Part shown: positions 35,425 to 43,343 of the stretch, piece after piece
How the letters are laid out: every line of letters starts with the position of its first letter
Position numbering within the stretch: the stretch's first letter is position 1
Source of the DNA: an unidentified eubacterium SCB49
GTDB taxonomy: Bacteria; Bacteroidota; Bacteroidia; Flavobacteriales; Flavobacteriaceae
NCBI GenBank assembly: GCA_000170815.1
Contig: ABCO01000002.1
Coordinates: 324,810-388,809, forward strand
Reading direction: 5' to 3'
DNA: 64,000 nucleotides
Made by a program: the position numbers and the translations under genes
Notes under the pieces: generated by a model
Seen by the model: the letters and a program-made list of their open reading frames with translations, nothing else
Told to the model about the DNA's origin: nothing
Database searches by the model: none

Positions 35425-36084
35425 ATGTTAAAAGCAGTATTATTTGATATGGACGGTGTCATTGTAGACACAGAACCGCTACACCGTAAAGCCTATTTTT
35501 TAATGTTTAGCGACATGAACATTACTGTTTCTGAAACGCTCTACACTAGTTTTACAGGGCAATCCACATTAAACATTTGCAAAAAACTAGTCGATATGTT
35601 TTCGCTCACGGAAGCTCCAGAAACACTAGTAGCTTGTAAACGAAAGCATTTTAAATACTTGTTTGAAAACGATAGCTCGCTTCAACTATTAGATGGCGTA
35701 CTTGACTTAATAAAAGATTATCACGCTAATGGTCTTACCTTGGTGCTTGCTTCTTCTGCATCAATGCCTAACATTAATAGAATTTTTGAACGTTTTGACC
35801 TCAACCAATACTTTGTAGCAAAATTAAGTGGTGCAGATTTAAAGGAAAGCAAACCACATCCAGAAATATTTATAAAAGCGGCAGAAGCTGCTGGTCAAGA
35901 CCGCAAAAACTGTATGGTGATCGAAGATTCTAGCAACGGTATTAAAGCTGCAAATGATGCTGGAATATTTGTTGTAGGCTATGACAGCAAACACTCTACA
36001 GACCAGGACTATTCTAATGCAAACAAAGTGGTTTCTACCTTTGAAGAGATAAAATACACAAAGGTCACGCCTTTATTTCAATAA
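35425..36084 (+). CDS. HAD-superfamily phosphatase/phosphoglucomutase-like
   Basis: From the ATG at 35425 the protein is 219 residues and opens with the nucleophile motif LFDMDGVIVDTE. It continues with a helical cap, LVLASSAS (motif II), the motif III lysine in KESKPHPEIF, and CMVIEDSSNGIKAA (motif IV). It belongs to the beta-phosphoglucomutase/2-deoxyglucose-6-phosphatase group. An upstream in-frame TTG at 35404 is less likely, as it adds an atypical basic tail. The substrate is probably a small sugar phosphate. Confidence 0.9.
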   Translation: MLKAVLFDMDGVIVDTEPLHRKAYFLMFSDMNITVSETLYTSFTGQSTLNICKKLVDMFSLTEAPETLVACKRKHFKYLFENDSSLQLLDGVLDLIKDYHANGLTLVLASSASMPNINRIFERFDLNQYFVAKLSGADLKESKPHPEIFIKAAEAAGQDRKNCMVIEDSSNGIKAANDAGIFVVGYDSKHSTDQDYSNANKVVSTFEEIKYTKVTPLFQ

Positions 36085-36503
36085 CAATCTTTAGCATAAC
36101 TTTTCAAAAAAAGGAAAAATATTTTAATACGCTCTAACCAGTAATTAAATTGTTACAGAATGAAATTAGATTTAAAAAAGGCAGCAAAAGTTATTTAAAA
36201 ATCTGTATTACAGTGAAGACGTCAAGCGCAATATAAACGACACTAAAAAAATTACTCAACGCTTTTATGATCTTTTCAGCTTTTTACAGTTGTTGTTTTT
36301 TTCTGAAAAACAAGAAATGCAACACTAGGATAATCTAAAATTAACCATAAAATAAAATTAAGCAGCCACATTTTCTTTCACAAAAAAAGCAGCAAAACAC
36401 TTTTTAAAACTATTTTTAGTCTTTAATTGTAACCTTTTACATTTTCTCACGTATAACTAAATGACACACTGTTGTGTTTCTTAAATTATTTTTTTCTTAA
36501 CGC
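36085..36503. other. Intergenic region upstream of rpoD, 419 bp
   Basis: No coding frame of credible length is present; the best one is a 12-codon frame at 36160-36198. The sequence is AT-rich with many A and T runs. It must hold the rpoD promoter. TACATTTT around 36437 is a weak -7 match. Confidence 0.5.
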
Positions 36504-37367
36504 ATGAGACAATTAAAAATTACCAAGCAGGTTACCAATAGAGAAACTGCATCTCTTGATAAATATTTGCAAGAGGTAGGTAAGATAGACCTAATCACTG
36601 CAGAGGAAGAGGTAGAATTAGCTCAAAAAATTAAAGCTGGAGATCAAAGAGCCCTAGAAAAACTAACCAATGCAAACCTTCGTTTTGTGGTTTCTGTAGC
36701 AAAACAATACCAAAACCAAGGATTAACCCTTCCAGACTTAATCAACGAAGGAAATGTAGGCTTAATAAAAGCCGCTTCACGTTTTGACGAGACAAGAGGT
36801 TTTAAGTTTATATCTTATGCAGTATGGTGGATAAGACAGGCCATATTACAGGCACTAGCAGAGCAGTCTCGTATCGTGCGATTACCTCTCAATAAAATAG
36901 GGAGTATTAACAAGATCAACAAGGCATTTACACATCTTGAGCAAGCCCACCAACGTCCACCAAGCCCAGAAGAAATTGCAAAAGAGCTAGACATGACTAT
37001 TAATGATGTAAAAGAGTCTATAAAAAACTCTGGACGCAGCATTTCTATGGATGCGCCGCTTACTGAAGGGGAAGACTACAACCTGTATGACGTATTAAAC
37101 ACCGGAGAATCGCCTAACCCAGATCAAGCTCTTTTATTAGAATCTTTACGCACAGAAATAGAACGTGCCCTAGAAACACTTACGCCACGTGAGTCTGATG
37201 TAATAAAACTTTATTTTGGACTTTCTGATCAGCGACCTATGACACTTGAAGAAATAGGTAGTACCTTTGACCTAACAAGAGAACGTGTGCGACAGATTAA
37301 AGAAAAAGCAGTTAGAAGATTAAAACACACCTCAAGAAGTACAATACTTAAAACTTATTTAGGCTAA
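36504..37367 (+). CDS. rpoD: Primary RNA polymerase sigma factor
   Basis: The 287-residue protein has region 1.2 ([27 protein letters not shown]), region 2 ([18 protein letters not shown]...[21 protein letters not shown]), region 3 and region 4 ([29 protein letters not shown]). It lacks region 1.1 and the long non-conserved insert of proteobacterial sigma-70, as is normal for Bacteroidota. It recognises the TTTG / TAnnTTTG promoters seen across the window. It is transcribed alone. Confidence 0.97.
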   Translation: MRQLKITKQVTNRETASLDKYLQEVGKIDLITAEEEVELAQKIKAGDQRALEKLTNANLRFVVSVAKQYQNQGLTLPDLINEGNVGLIKAASRFDETRGFKFISYAVWWIRQAILQALAEQSRIVRLPLNKIGSINKINKAFTHLEQAHQRPPSPEEIAKELDMTINDVKESIKNSGRSISMDAPLTEGEDYNLYDVLNTGESPNPDQALLLESLRTEIERALETLTPRESDVIKLYFGLSDQRPMTLEEIGSTFDLTRERVRQIKEKAVRRLKHTSRSTILKTYLG

Positions 37368-37436
37368 AAACAAAAGCCTACCGTACTATCATTTTTTGAA
37401 ATGTAAATCATTTTAACTATGTTAGTATTGAAACGT

Positions 37437-37536
37437 TACGACAGTATACAAATAGCTGCTTAAGCAGCCATTAAAACTGTTCGTTTTTTGATTGATGAAT
37501 GACCTCCGGCTGATTACCGGAGGTTTTTTTTTAACC
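37437..37536 (+). ncRNA. Candidate small RNA or structured 3' end of the rpoD transcript
   Basis: Between the rpoD stop and the terminator lie about 130 non-coding bases. They include the perfect palindrome GCTGCTTAAGCAGC (37453-37466) and end with a strong terminator hairpin (ACCTCCGG / CCGGAGGT plus nine T). A -7-like TAGTATTG at 37423-37430 could start an independent transcript of about 100 nt. It may equally be only the rpoD 3' untranslated region. Confidence 0.35.
37501..37532 (+). terminator. Terminator downstream of rpoD
   Basis: ACCTCCGG pairs with CCGGAGGT around the loop CTGATTA, minus one base, and is followed by a run of T residues. It is the most G+C-rich hairpin in the window. 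Confidence 0.92.
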
Positions 37537-37592
37537 ATCTTAATAAAAGTCATTAATTAGAATTATATTTGAGAGACACCAACTAACCAAAT

Positions 37593-37994
37593 ATGACATA
37601 CACCATTTGCTACTTTAGTAAAGCCAAAGAGGACATCACTCAACATGAAGTGGAAGCTATATTTGCAAAAACTCGCGTAAAAAACACTTCAAAAAAAATA
37701 AACGGCATCCTGCTTTATATGATGGGTGATTTTTTTCAAGTATTGGAAGGAGATGAAGAAGACTTAAAGGAAATTTACGAAATTATTAAAGAGGACCAAC
37801 GTCATCATACGGTTTTTGAAATTATAAACAAAAAAACAGAACAAGCCGTTTTTAAAGATTATAATACAGATTTTAATATCGTTAGAACTGATACTCAAAT
37901 AAAAGAGATAAAACAGTATCTTCGCAGTACAAAGCATAACACGACGGCAAATAAAATAGACCGTCTACTAGAACCTTTCTTTTTACTACCATGA
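37593..37994 (+). CDS. BLUF-domain blue-light photoreceptor
   Basis: The 133 residues are essentially one BLUF domain. The flavin-site residues are all present: Tyr7 (in CYFSKA), Asn31 (RVKNTSKKINGILLY) and Gln49 (FFQVLEG), so the photocycle should be intact. BLUF proteins bind FAD and change hydrogen bonding on blue light. There is no fused output domain; the C-terminal 35 residues are helical and may contact a partner. A TATATTTG -7 element lies at 37564-37571. Its stop overlaps the start of rpe by 4 bp (ATGA), so both proteins are made in a fixed ratio. Confidence 0.93.
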   Translation: MTYTICYFSKAKEDITQHEVEAIFAKTRVKNTSKKINGILLYMMGDFFQVLEGDEEDLKEIYEIIKEDQRHHTVFEIINKKTEQAVFKDYNTDFNIVRTDTQIKEIKQYLRSTKHNTTANKIDRLLEPFFLLP

Positions 37995-38650
37995 GCAACA
38001 TAATTATCGCCCCTTCAATGCTAGCTGCAGATTTTGCAAACCTACAACGTGATGTAGAAATGGTAAATGCAAGCGAAGCAGACTGGTTTCATATAGATGT
38101 AATGGACGGACATTTTGTTCCAAACATCTCTTATGGAATGCCAGTAATTCAAGCCATTAAAAAACACGCAACAAAACCGCTTGACGTACATTTAATGATC
38201 GAAAAACCTGAACGATACATTGAAGAATTTGCAAAAGTAGGCGCAGATATCATAACCGTTCATTATGAATCTACAGTACACTTACACAGAACACTAACTC
38301 AAATAGAAGACGCAGGTTGTAAAGCTGGTGTAGTATTAAACCTAACGACTCCTGTTTCTGTTTTAGAAGACATTTTACCAAAATGCTACATGGTGCTTAT
38401 CATGTCTATTAATCCAGGTTTTGGAGGTCAAAAATTTGAAGAAATCACTTATAACAAAGTAAAGAAGCTTCGTAAAATGATTGATGAGCAAGGGCTAGAT
38501 ACACACATAGAGATTGACGGAGGAGTAACCGACAAGAATGCAAAAAAACTGATGGATGCTGGCGCAACAGCATTAGTTGCAGGAAGCTATATTTTTAAAT
38601 CTGAAAATCCTACAGAAACTATTAAAGGAATGAAAAAATTACTTTCATAG
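37991..38650 (+). CDS. rpe: Ribulose-phosphate 3-epimerase
   Basis: This 219-residue TIM-barrel enzyme carries IAPSMLAADF, the metal/catalytic stretch HIDVMDGHFVPNISYG, VHLMIE, MSINPGFGGQKF and IEIDGGV. It interconverts ribulose-5-phosphate and xylulose-5-phosphate in the pentose phosphate pathway. It is translationally coupled to the BLUF gene and followed by a terminator. Confidence 0.97.
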   Translation: MSNIIIAPSMLAADFANLQRDVEMVNASEADWFHIDVMDGHFVPNISYGMPVIQAIKKHATKPLDVHLMIEKPERYIEEFAKVGADIITVHYESTVHLHRTLTQIEDAGCKAGVVLNLTTPVSVLEDILPKCYMVLIMSINPGFGGQKFEEITYNKVKKLRKMIDEQGLDTHIEIDGGVTDKNAKKLMDAGATALVAGSYIFKSENPTETIKGMKKLLS

Positions 38651-38669
38651 TCACTTAAAATATTTTAAC

Positions 38670-38708
38670 TAGGGCGTTTCATTACTGTGGAACGCCCTAT
38701 TTTTTTTA
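38670..38708 (+). terminator. Terminator after rpe
   Basis: TAGGGCGTT pairs with AACGCCCTA around a 12-base loop and is followed by eight T residues. Confidence 0.92.
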
Positions 38709-38763
38709 TCTAAATTAACGTTAAAAGTTACTGTTATTTTTTTTCCTCTTTGTATTTTTAACG

Positions 38764-39747
38764 ATGGAAAATAAACTAGATGTTCTGATAATTGGAGCTG
38801 GTCCAATTGGTATTGCCTGTGCACTTGCATGCAAGAAAAATAAACTTAACTATATTGTAATAGAAAAAGGCGCGCTCACAAATTCGTTATTTAATTACCC
38901 TTTAAATATGAGCTTCTTTTCTACTTCAGAGAAATTAGAGCTTGACGACATTCCATTTATAAGCACAAACCCTAAACCTAATCGAGATGAAGCTCTTGAG
39001 TACTACCGTAGGGTGACCACTTCAAACCAATTAAACATCCATCTATACGAAAGCGTTATTTCTACTGAAAAGAACGAGGATGGATTCTTGGTTATTTCAG
39101 AAAAAAGAAACTATCAAGTTGCCCATATTATTGTAGCAACTGGATTTTATGACATTCCAAAATTGCTCAATGTACCTGGTGAAGATTTAACTAAAGTATC
39201 ACATTATTACAAAGAAGCTCACCCCTATTTATTGCAAGATGTCATTGTTGTGGGTGCTAGCAATAGCTCTGTAGATGCTGCTTTAGAGATTTACAGAAAA
39301 GGCGGAAATGTAACGATGATTATTCGCGGTGACGCTATTGGCGAACGTGTAAAATACTGGGTAAAACCAGATATTGAAAATCGCATTTCTGAAGGAAGTA
39401 TTAAAGTTTATTTTTCTTCTGAAATTGTAAAAATTGAAGACCAATCTGTAACAATTAACACTCCTAAAGGCGAATTAACACTAGCTAATGACTTTGTTAT
39501 TGCTCTAACGGGGTATGTTCCTAATTTTAGCTTTTTACAAAAACTAGGCATCACACTTTCAGAAGACAAACTGATTCCTACTTATAACAAAGACACCATG
39601 GAGAGCAACGTAGCCAACTTATTTTTAGCCGGTGTAGTTTGTGGAGGTACAGAAACGCATAAATGGTTTATTGAAAACTCTAGAATACACGCTACCCAAA
39701 TTATCTCTGCTATTTTAGAAAAAAAAGAAGGGAACTTAAAGCAGTAA
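38764..39747 (+). CDS. YpdA-family putative bacillithiol disulfide reductase
   Basis: This 327-residue flavoprotein has the FAD-binding start LIIGAGPIGIACALACKK, the NADPH-binding VVVGASNSSVDAALEIYRKGG type motif and the end region NLFLAGVVCGG. The overall pattern (YPLNMSFFSTSEKLEL) is that of YpdA/Bdr, which reduces bacillithiol disulfide or regenerates bacilliredoxin thiols. It lacks the CxxC of thioredoxin reductase. This suggests the organism uses bacillithiol, but the biosynthesis genes (bshA-C) are outside the window. Confidence 0.9.
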   Translation: MENKLDVLIIGAGPIGIACALACKKNKLNYIVIEKGALTNSLFNYPLNMSFFSTSEKLELDDIPFISTNPKPNRDEALEYYRRVTTSNQLNIHLYESVISTEKNEDGFLVISEKRNYQVAHIIVATGFYDIPKLLNVPGEDLTKVSHYYKEAHPYLLQDVIVVGASNSSVDAALEIYRKGGNVTMIIRGDAIGERVKYWVKPDIENRISEGSIKVYFSSEIVKIEDQSVTINTPKGELTLANDFVIALTGYVPNFSFLQKLGITLSEDKLIPTYNKDTMESNVANLFLAGVVCGGTETHKWFIENSRIHATQIISAILEKKEGNLKQ

Positions 39748-39789
39748 AAACAAATCATTTTATTTACAAGTGCTTTTTAAAAGTCTAAA

Positions 39790-40587
39790 TTAAAATCCAG
39801 CGATCTGCATATTGAGAGCCTTATTTACGTGATCGTATAATATTGGATAATGCTGTTTAAAATCTTTTGGGGATTCAAAAAAATACTCTGTGATTACAGC
39901 CATAAACTCAAACTGGTTTGTAAAAGCATAAGCTCTAAAAAACTGTTTATCATCTAGTTTTTGGCGGACATCTTTATCTGCAATTCTTGCCATTATATGA
40001 TGAAAGTGACGCTTAAATCGCATTCCATCTATATGTTTACTTATTCTAGTTTCTAAATGCATAGCGTGCATAAACTCATGTAAACCCAAATTGTAATTAT
40101 CATTATCAACCTCATAGCCATCCTTAAAATGTTTCCAACTTAGCACCAATACTTTTAATCTTGGATTAAATTCTCCTTTATGATACGCATCATTATTAGA
40201 GCTATAAAACTCATCTGGATAGATAATAATAGTCTCTATCATATCGTATAAATACTCTTTTCTCCCAAAACTTAACATACAACCCACTGCTGCAATTAGG
40301 GTTTGCATTTCTAGTGTTACAATCTCTCCAGATCTGCCCACAAATTCCTTATCATCTATAAACGAAGCAACACGATGCCTAAATTGTTTTTGATGCTTTT
40401 TTGAAAGGCTTTTGTAAAACGAAAACTCTTTTTCAAGTATTTGTTTTTGATTACTAGTAAGCGATTTATACACGAGATAATGCCTAAATAGAGGACGATT
40501 ATATGCCTCTACATACCACTTTTTAAAAAAGCGAAATAGAAAAAATAACGCAAGACATATGATAAGGTAATACTCAGAATGCTCCAT
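39790..40587 (-). CDS. MtfA/M90-like zinc peptidase
   Basis: One membrane helix (about 5-20) precedes a soluble domain of about 240 residues with the zinc motif HEFMH (in LGLHEFMHAMHLE) and the upstream VLSWKHFKDG segment typical of M90/MtfA. The third ligand Glu is probably in the NQFEFMAVITEYFFE stretch. E. coli MtfA is a soluble aminopeptidase that binds the Mlc repressor; this version is membrane-anchored, so the role may differ. It is monocistronic. Confidence 0.88.
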   Translation of the reverse strand: MEHSEYYLIICLALFFLFRFFKKWYVEAYNRPLFRHYLVYKSLTSNQKQILEKEFSFYKSLSKKHQKQFRHRVASFIDDKEFVGRSGEIVTLEMQTLIAAVGCMLSFGRKEYLYDMIETIIIYPDEFYSSNNDAYHKGEFNPRLKVLVLSWKHFKDGYEVDNDNYNLGLHEFMHAMHLETRISKHIDGMRFKRHFHHIMARIADKDVRQKLDDKQFFRAYAFTNQFEFMAVITEYFFESPKDFKQHYPILYDHVNKALNMQIAGF

Positions 40588-40618
40588 TAAAAGTGATACT
40601 ATTTATTAAGTTGATAAA

Positions 40619-40669
40619 TAAAAAAAGTTCGTTTTAACACAGAAAAGGTCCCGTGTAAAACGAACTTTA
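40619..40669 (-). terminator. Terminator of the Bax inhibitor-1 gene
   Basis: AAAGTTCGTTTT and AAAACGAACTTT are the outer arms of a long stem with an inner ACAC/GTGT section. On the minus strand a T run follows, about 20 bp after the stop. Confidence 0.85.
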
Positions 40670-40688
40670 AGATATATTAATATATTGT

Positions 40689-41408
40689 TTAGTCTCTACT
40701 TAAGATACTTAATATATACCAGAACAAAAGCATTAAAGATGCAAATAGCCCTAATGAAGCTGCAACAAACTGATCTTCTTCATATTTGTGCACCATATTT
40801 GATGTTTGATATAATATAGATCCAGAAGCCAAAATGACCATCCCTACACTAAACCAAAGTCCTAAATTAAAACCAAATAGTGTACCCGCTACAATTAAGC
40901 CTATGGCTACAAAAAAACCAATAGATAGTATCGATTTTAAAAAAGAGAAATCTTTTTTAGTGATTAACGCAATCCCTGATAATCCTGCAAATAGAGAAAC
41001 CGTCATAATTGCTGCTTGACTTAAAATGGCAGCTCCACCATCTGCAGCATAAGACATTGCAATAAAAAGAAGTGGTATAAAAATAAAAGCCTCTGCAATC
41101 ACATAAATAAGTAAAGCTAAATACTGTTTGTTTTTATCATTTGAATTGAGTGCCATTTTTTCTGCATAACTCGTTGCAAACATAAAACCACCTAACATAG
41201 CTAACCACAACCATCCTTGAGTTAAAGATAGCGCAAAATTAACCACTGCTGGTATTTGAAAAAACACCATCTCTACCAATATAAAAAGTAATACTGCCAA
41301 AGCTAAATGTGTATATGTTTTTCTGTAAAAAGCGACCTTCCTGTCTTGTGACAAACTCGCAACCAGTGATGATTGATGCATTTGAGCACCTTGATTAAAT
41401 GTATCCAT
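40689..41408 (-). CDS. Bax inhibitor-1/YccA-family membrane protein
   Basis: This 239-residue protein has seven membrane helices and begins with a soluble N-tail (about 35 residues). The family pattern is seen in FYRKTYTHLALAVLLF and VIAEAFIFIPLLFIA. Further matches are in LYQTSNMVHKYEEDQFVAASLGLFASLMLLFWYIL with its conserved acidic residue. Bacterial homologues such as BsYetJ act as pH-sensitive Ca channels; others (YccA) regulate FtsH. It is 20 bp downstream of the next gene on the same strand. Confidence 0.92.
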   Translation of the reverse strand: MDTFNQGAQMHQSSLVASLSQDRKVAFYRKTYTHLALAVLLFILVEMVFFQIPAVVNFALSLTQGWLWLAMLGGFMFATSYAEKMALNSNDKNKQYLALLIYVIAEAFIFIPLLFIAMSYAADGGAAILSQAAIMTVSLFAGLSGIALITKKDFSFLKSILSIGFFVAIGLIVAGTLFGFNLGLWFSVGMVILASGSILYQTSNMVHKYEEDQFVAASLGLFASLMLLFWYILSILSRD

Positions 41409-41428
41409 TCTTTAATTTTATATTTTAA

Positions 41429-41962
41429 TTATTTTTTACTGCTATCGCCTTTAAAATTTTGACTATTCACTTTAAAAAGCACATTAAATGTTGTTAAGCT
41501 ACCATAACAACGGGTTATATATTGCTGTAAATCTACCTTATCTTGATCGTCTAGAACTTTATGACTATTTATCTTCTGCTCCATAACTCGCAAGCGATCA
41601 CGAAGCATCACTATTTTATGAAAAAATGTATCTATTGGTATTTCCTTATCAGATAAGCTAATGTCTTTTGGTTTTAATATAAGTTTTCCTCCTTTATATT
41701 TATCTGCAATTGGGACAACCTCACTCACATCACTCCATTTTTTTAAAATAGAACGTAACGTATTTTCAACTTCATAAAAGCTCACCGCATCTACCTCATC
41801 TTCTGTTGCCTCTATTACCTCAAAATCTGAGCCAACTTCTATTGTTTCTAGTCCAGAATCAATAAAAGTTACCCAATAATTTGAAGCGTCTACATTTGTA
41901 ACAACTCCTTTACCAAACTCAGGATGATTTATTCTCGATCCTATTCCTAATATTTTGTCCAT
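41429..41962 (-). CDS. Conserved hypothetical protein with Tudor/CarD-like N-terminus
   Basis: The protein has 177 residues. The N-terminus IGSRINHPEFGKGVVTNVDASNYWVTFID resembles the small beta-barrel of CarD/UvrD-C-type Tudor-like modules, which bind RNA polymerase or nucleic acids. The rest is helical and charged (about 80-165). It has no signal or membrane segment. I do not know a named family for the full length. It is the first gene of a pair with the Bax inhibitor-1 homologue. Confidence 0.7.
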   Translation of the reverse strand: MDKILGIGSRINHPEFGKGVVTNVDASNYWVTFIDSGLETIEVGSDFEVIEATEDEVDAVSFYEVENTLRSILKKWSDVSEVVPIADKYKGGKLILKPKDISLSDKEIPIDTFFHKIVMLRDRLRVMEQKINSHKVLDDQDKVDLQQYITRCYGSLTTFNVLFKVNSQNFKGDSSKK

Positions 41963-42131
41963 ACTTGTTTTTAACTTTAAATAAAGTTGAAAATTACAGA
42001 AATTATCGTTTTAGAAAAAACAAAAACTCACAAATTAGTTTTGATTTAAAAGCTAAAACAAAGCGCTGAAAATAGATTTTCCTTTAATAAAATTTTAATA
42101 AACTCCGTTTGTGATTCTCTTAAGAAAAACA

Positions 42132-42149
42132 TGTTAACGACTGTTAACA
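42132..42149. promoter_or_regulatory. Palindrome TGTTAAC-N4-GTTAACA
   Basis: This perfect 7-4-7 inverted repeat lies 65 bp upstream of the small lmo0937-like gene. Its spacing equals that of a CRP-like site, but the half-site is TGTTAAC rather than TGAT. It is a candidate operator of unknown factor. Confidence 0.35.
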
Positions 42150-42213
42150 AAAGAGTTACAAACACAAATACATGTTATATTGAGGGTATAACTAACTTTA
42201 AACACACACAAAA

Positions 42214-42363
42214 ATGAAAGATTTAGCATGGTTAATTGCCGTTTTATTAATAATTGGATGGTTAATAGGTTTTATTGGTTTTGGAGAGATGGTAGGTAAT
42301 ATGATTCATATACTTATTGTACTTGCTGTAATACTTGTAATCTTCAAATTATTAAGAAAATAA
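42214..42363 (+). CDS. lmo0937-family small membrane protein (49 aa)
   Basis: I translated this by hand: MKDLAWLIAVLLIIGWLIGF, then GFGEMVGNMIHILIVLAVILVIFKLLRK. Two membrane helices are separated by a glycine/methionine turn; the whole pattern matches the DUF5670/lmo0937 family, found as stress-induced small proteins in many phyla. It is too short for many gene finders. It begins the stress-related island, though its promoter lacks the FNR-like site. Confidence 0.85.
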   Translation: MKDLAWLIAVLLIIGWLIGFIGFGEMVGNMIHILIVLAVILVIFKLLRK

Positions 42364-42397
42364 CCATCGTTATGACAGCATCATTGCGGTTTACATA

Positions 42398-42418
42398 TTG
42401 ATGTCAATTTGACATCAA
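42398..42418. repeat. 21-bp perfect palindrome
   Basis: TTGATGTCAA and TTGACATCAA flank a single T. Because the centre is only one base it cannot fold as a normal RNA hairpin, so it is more likely a protein-binding site. It lies 35 bp after the lmo0937-like stop and upstream of that gene's terminator. Confidence 0.6.
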
Positions 42419-42429
42419 AAAATTATAAT

Positions 42430-42466
42430 TAAACGCGCTCAGTAAAAATCTTGAGCGCGTTTTTAA
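42430..42466 (+). terminator. Terminator after the lmo0937-like gene
   Basis: AAACGCGCTCA pairs with TGAGCGCGTTT around an 11-base loop and is followed by a short T run. Confidence 0.85.
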
Positions 42467-42518
42467 TACATATGTATCGATAATGCAATAGGAATAAAGC
42501 AAGCGTAAATGCCTGTAT

Positions 42519-42561
42519 TGACATTTATCATTTCTTTCCTTCTATTTATTATCTATTTTAG
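42519..42561 (+). promoter_or_regulatory. FNR-like site 1 and -7 element (small ORF / ArsC-like operon)
   Basis: TGAC-ATTT-ATCA (42519-42530) differs by one base from TGAT-N4-ATCA. The -7 candidate TATTTTAG (42554-42561, one mismatch to TAnnTTTG) starts 29.5 bp from the site centre, as at the other sites. The start codon is at 42622. Confidence 0.6.
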
Positions 42562-42621
42562 AAAGACATTAAGATTGCTCTTAATAAAATATCATTTTGA
42601 ATCCATTAAAAAATAGAAACT

Positions 42622-42837
42622 ATGAAAGACAAACAAACGTTACTGACAGAGATTTCGCAACTTACTACTAATATTAAGGCCAATTACCCAGAGCTTTATC
42701 GGTCTTTAGATGAAAACCCAATGACCTTAACAACCTCTAAAGAACCAAATGCTGATAAATTGGCAATGCAGGAATACCTCGAAAGCTTAAAGCAATTACT
42801 TAAACATCATATTGATACACAAAAAAAGACATTATAA
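42622..42837 (+). CDS. Small soluble conserved hypothetical protein (71 aa)
   Basis: The 71-residue product is helical and charged (MKDKQTLLTEISQLTTNIKA..., ending LEHHI-like KQLLKHHIDTQKKTL), without signal or membrane segment. The internal LDENPMTL segment is proline/asparagine-rich. I do not recognise it beyond a flavobacterial small protein. It sits 3 bp before the ArsC-fold gene, so the two are co-transcribed from a promoter with an FNR-like site, suggesting a stress or low-oxygen role. Confidence 0.7.
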   Translation: MKDKQTLLTEISQLTTNIKANYPELYRSLDENPMTLTTSKEPNADKLAMQEYLESLKQLLKHHIDTQKKTL

Positions 42838-42840
42838 AAG

Positions 42841-43206
42841 ATGGGAGAAATAGCTACGTCAAAAAGACAAATAACATTATTTTTCAGTTCTATGTCTGAT
42901 AGAGCAAAGAAAACTTTAGCTTTTGCTAAAGCAGAAGGAGTTCCAATCCTGGAAATAGACATTCTAAAAAACAAACTAACAGGAACACAAATTGTTGAGT
43001 TAGCTAGTAGATTGAATCTTAAAGTAGCAGACCTTGTTAACCAAGAACACCCAGCCTACACCTCAAAATTTGAGCATAACAATCTTTCTACAGATGATTG
43101 GGTGAAGATGATACAACATAATCCAGCTATAATGAAACAACCTATTGCTTTAAAGGGAGACATCACAATTTTAGTAGAGACTCCTACAGATATTATAAAA
43201 ATATAA
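42841..43206 (+). CDS. ArsC/Spx-fold protein lacking the catalytic cysteine
   Basis: The 121 residues align with the ArsC/Spx thioredoxin fold: KRQITLFFSSMSDRAKKTLAFAKAEGVPILEIDI at the start, then ELASRLNLKVADLVNQ, NLSTDDWVKMIQHNP and MKQPIALKGD. In true ArsC the first loop is NP.CSKS; here it is SSMSDRA, with Ser in place of the cysteine. No other Cys is present, so arsenate reduction is not possible. It may work as a Spx-like binding protein. It belongs to the operon behind FNR-like site 1. Confidence 0.78.
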   Translation: MGEIATSKRQITLFFSSMSDRAKKTLAFAKAEGVPILEIDILKNKLTGTQIVELASRLNLKVADLVNQEHPAYTSKFEHNNLSTDDWVKMIQHNPAIMKQPIALKGDITILVETPTDIIKI

Positions 43207-43229
43207 TACTTTAGTGTTTGTCTGGGCAC

Positions 43230-43266
43230 AAGGTGTTTTTAATTTAAAAGACACCTCTTTTTGCAG
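43230..43266 (+). terminator. Terminator after the ArsC-like gene
   Basis: AGGTGT...AGACACCT is a long stem (AGGTGTTTTT with AAAAGACACCT) around AATTT, followed by a T run. Confidence 0.85.
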
Positions 43267-43343
43267 TAAAAAATATGAGGTGCTCTATTCTTGAAAAAAA
43301 CTATATAGCGGTTTTAAGCAAGATCCAATTCTAGTTTTTATAA

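Noticed and set aside
36160..36198. 12-codon frame (MKLDLKKAAKVI) upstream of rpoD
   Set aside because: Too short, and the following sequence gives no continued frame; no repeated or attenuator-like structure supports a leader peptide.
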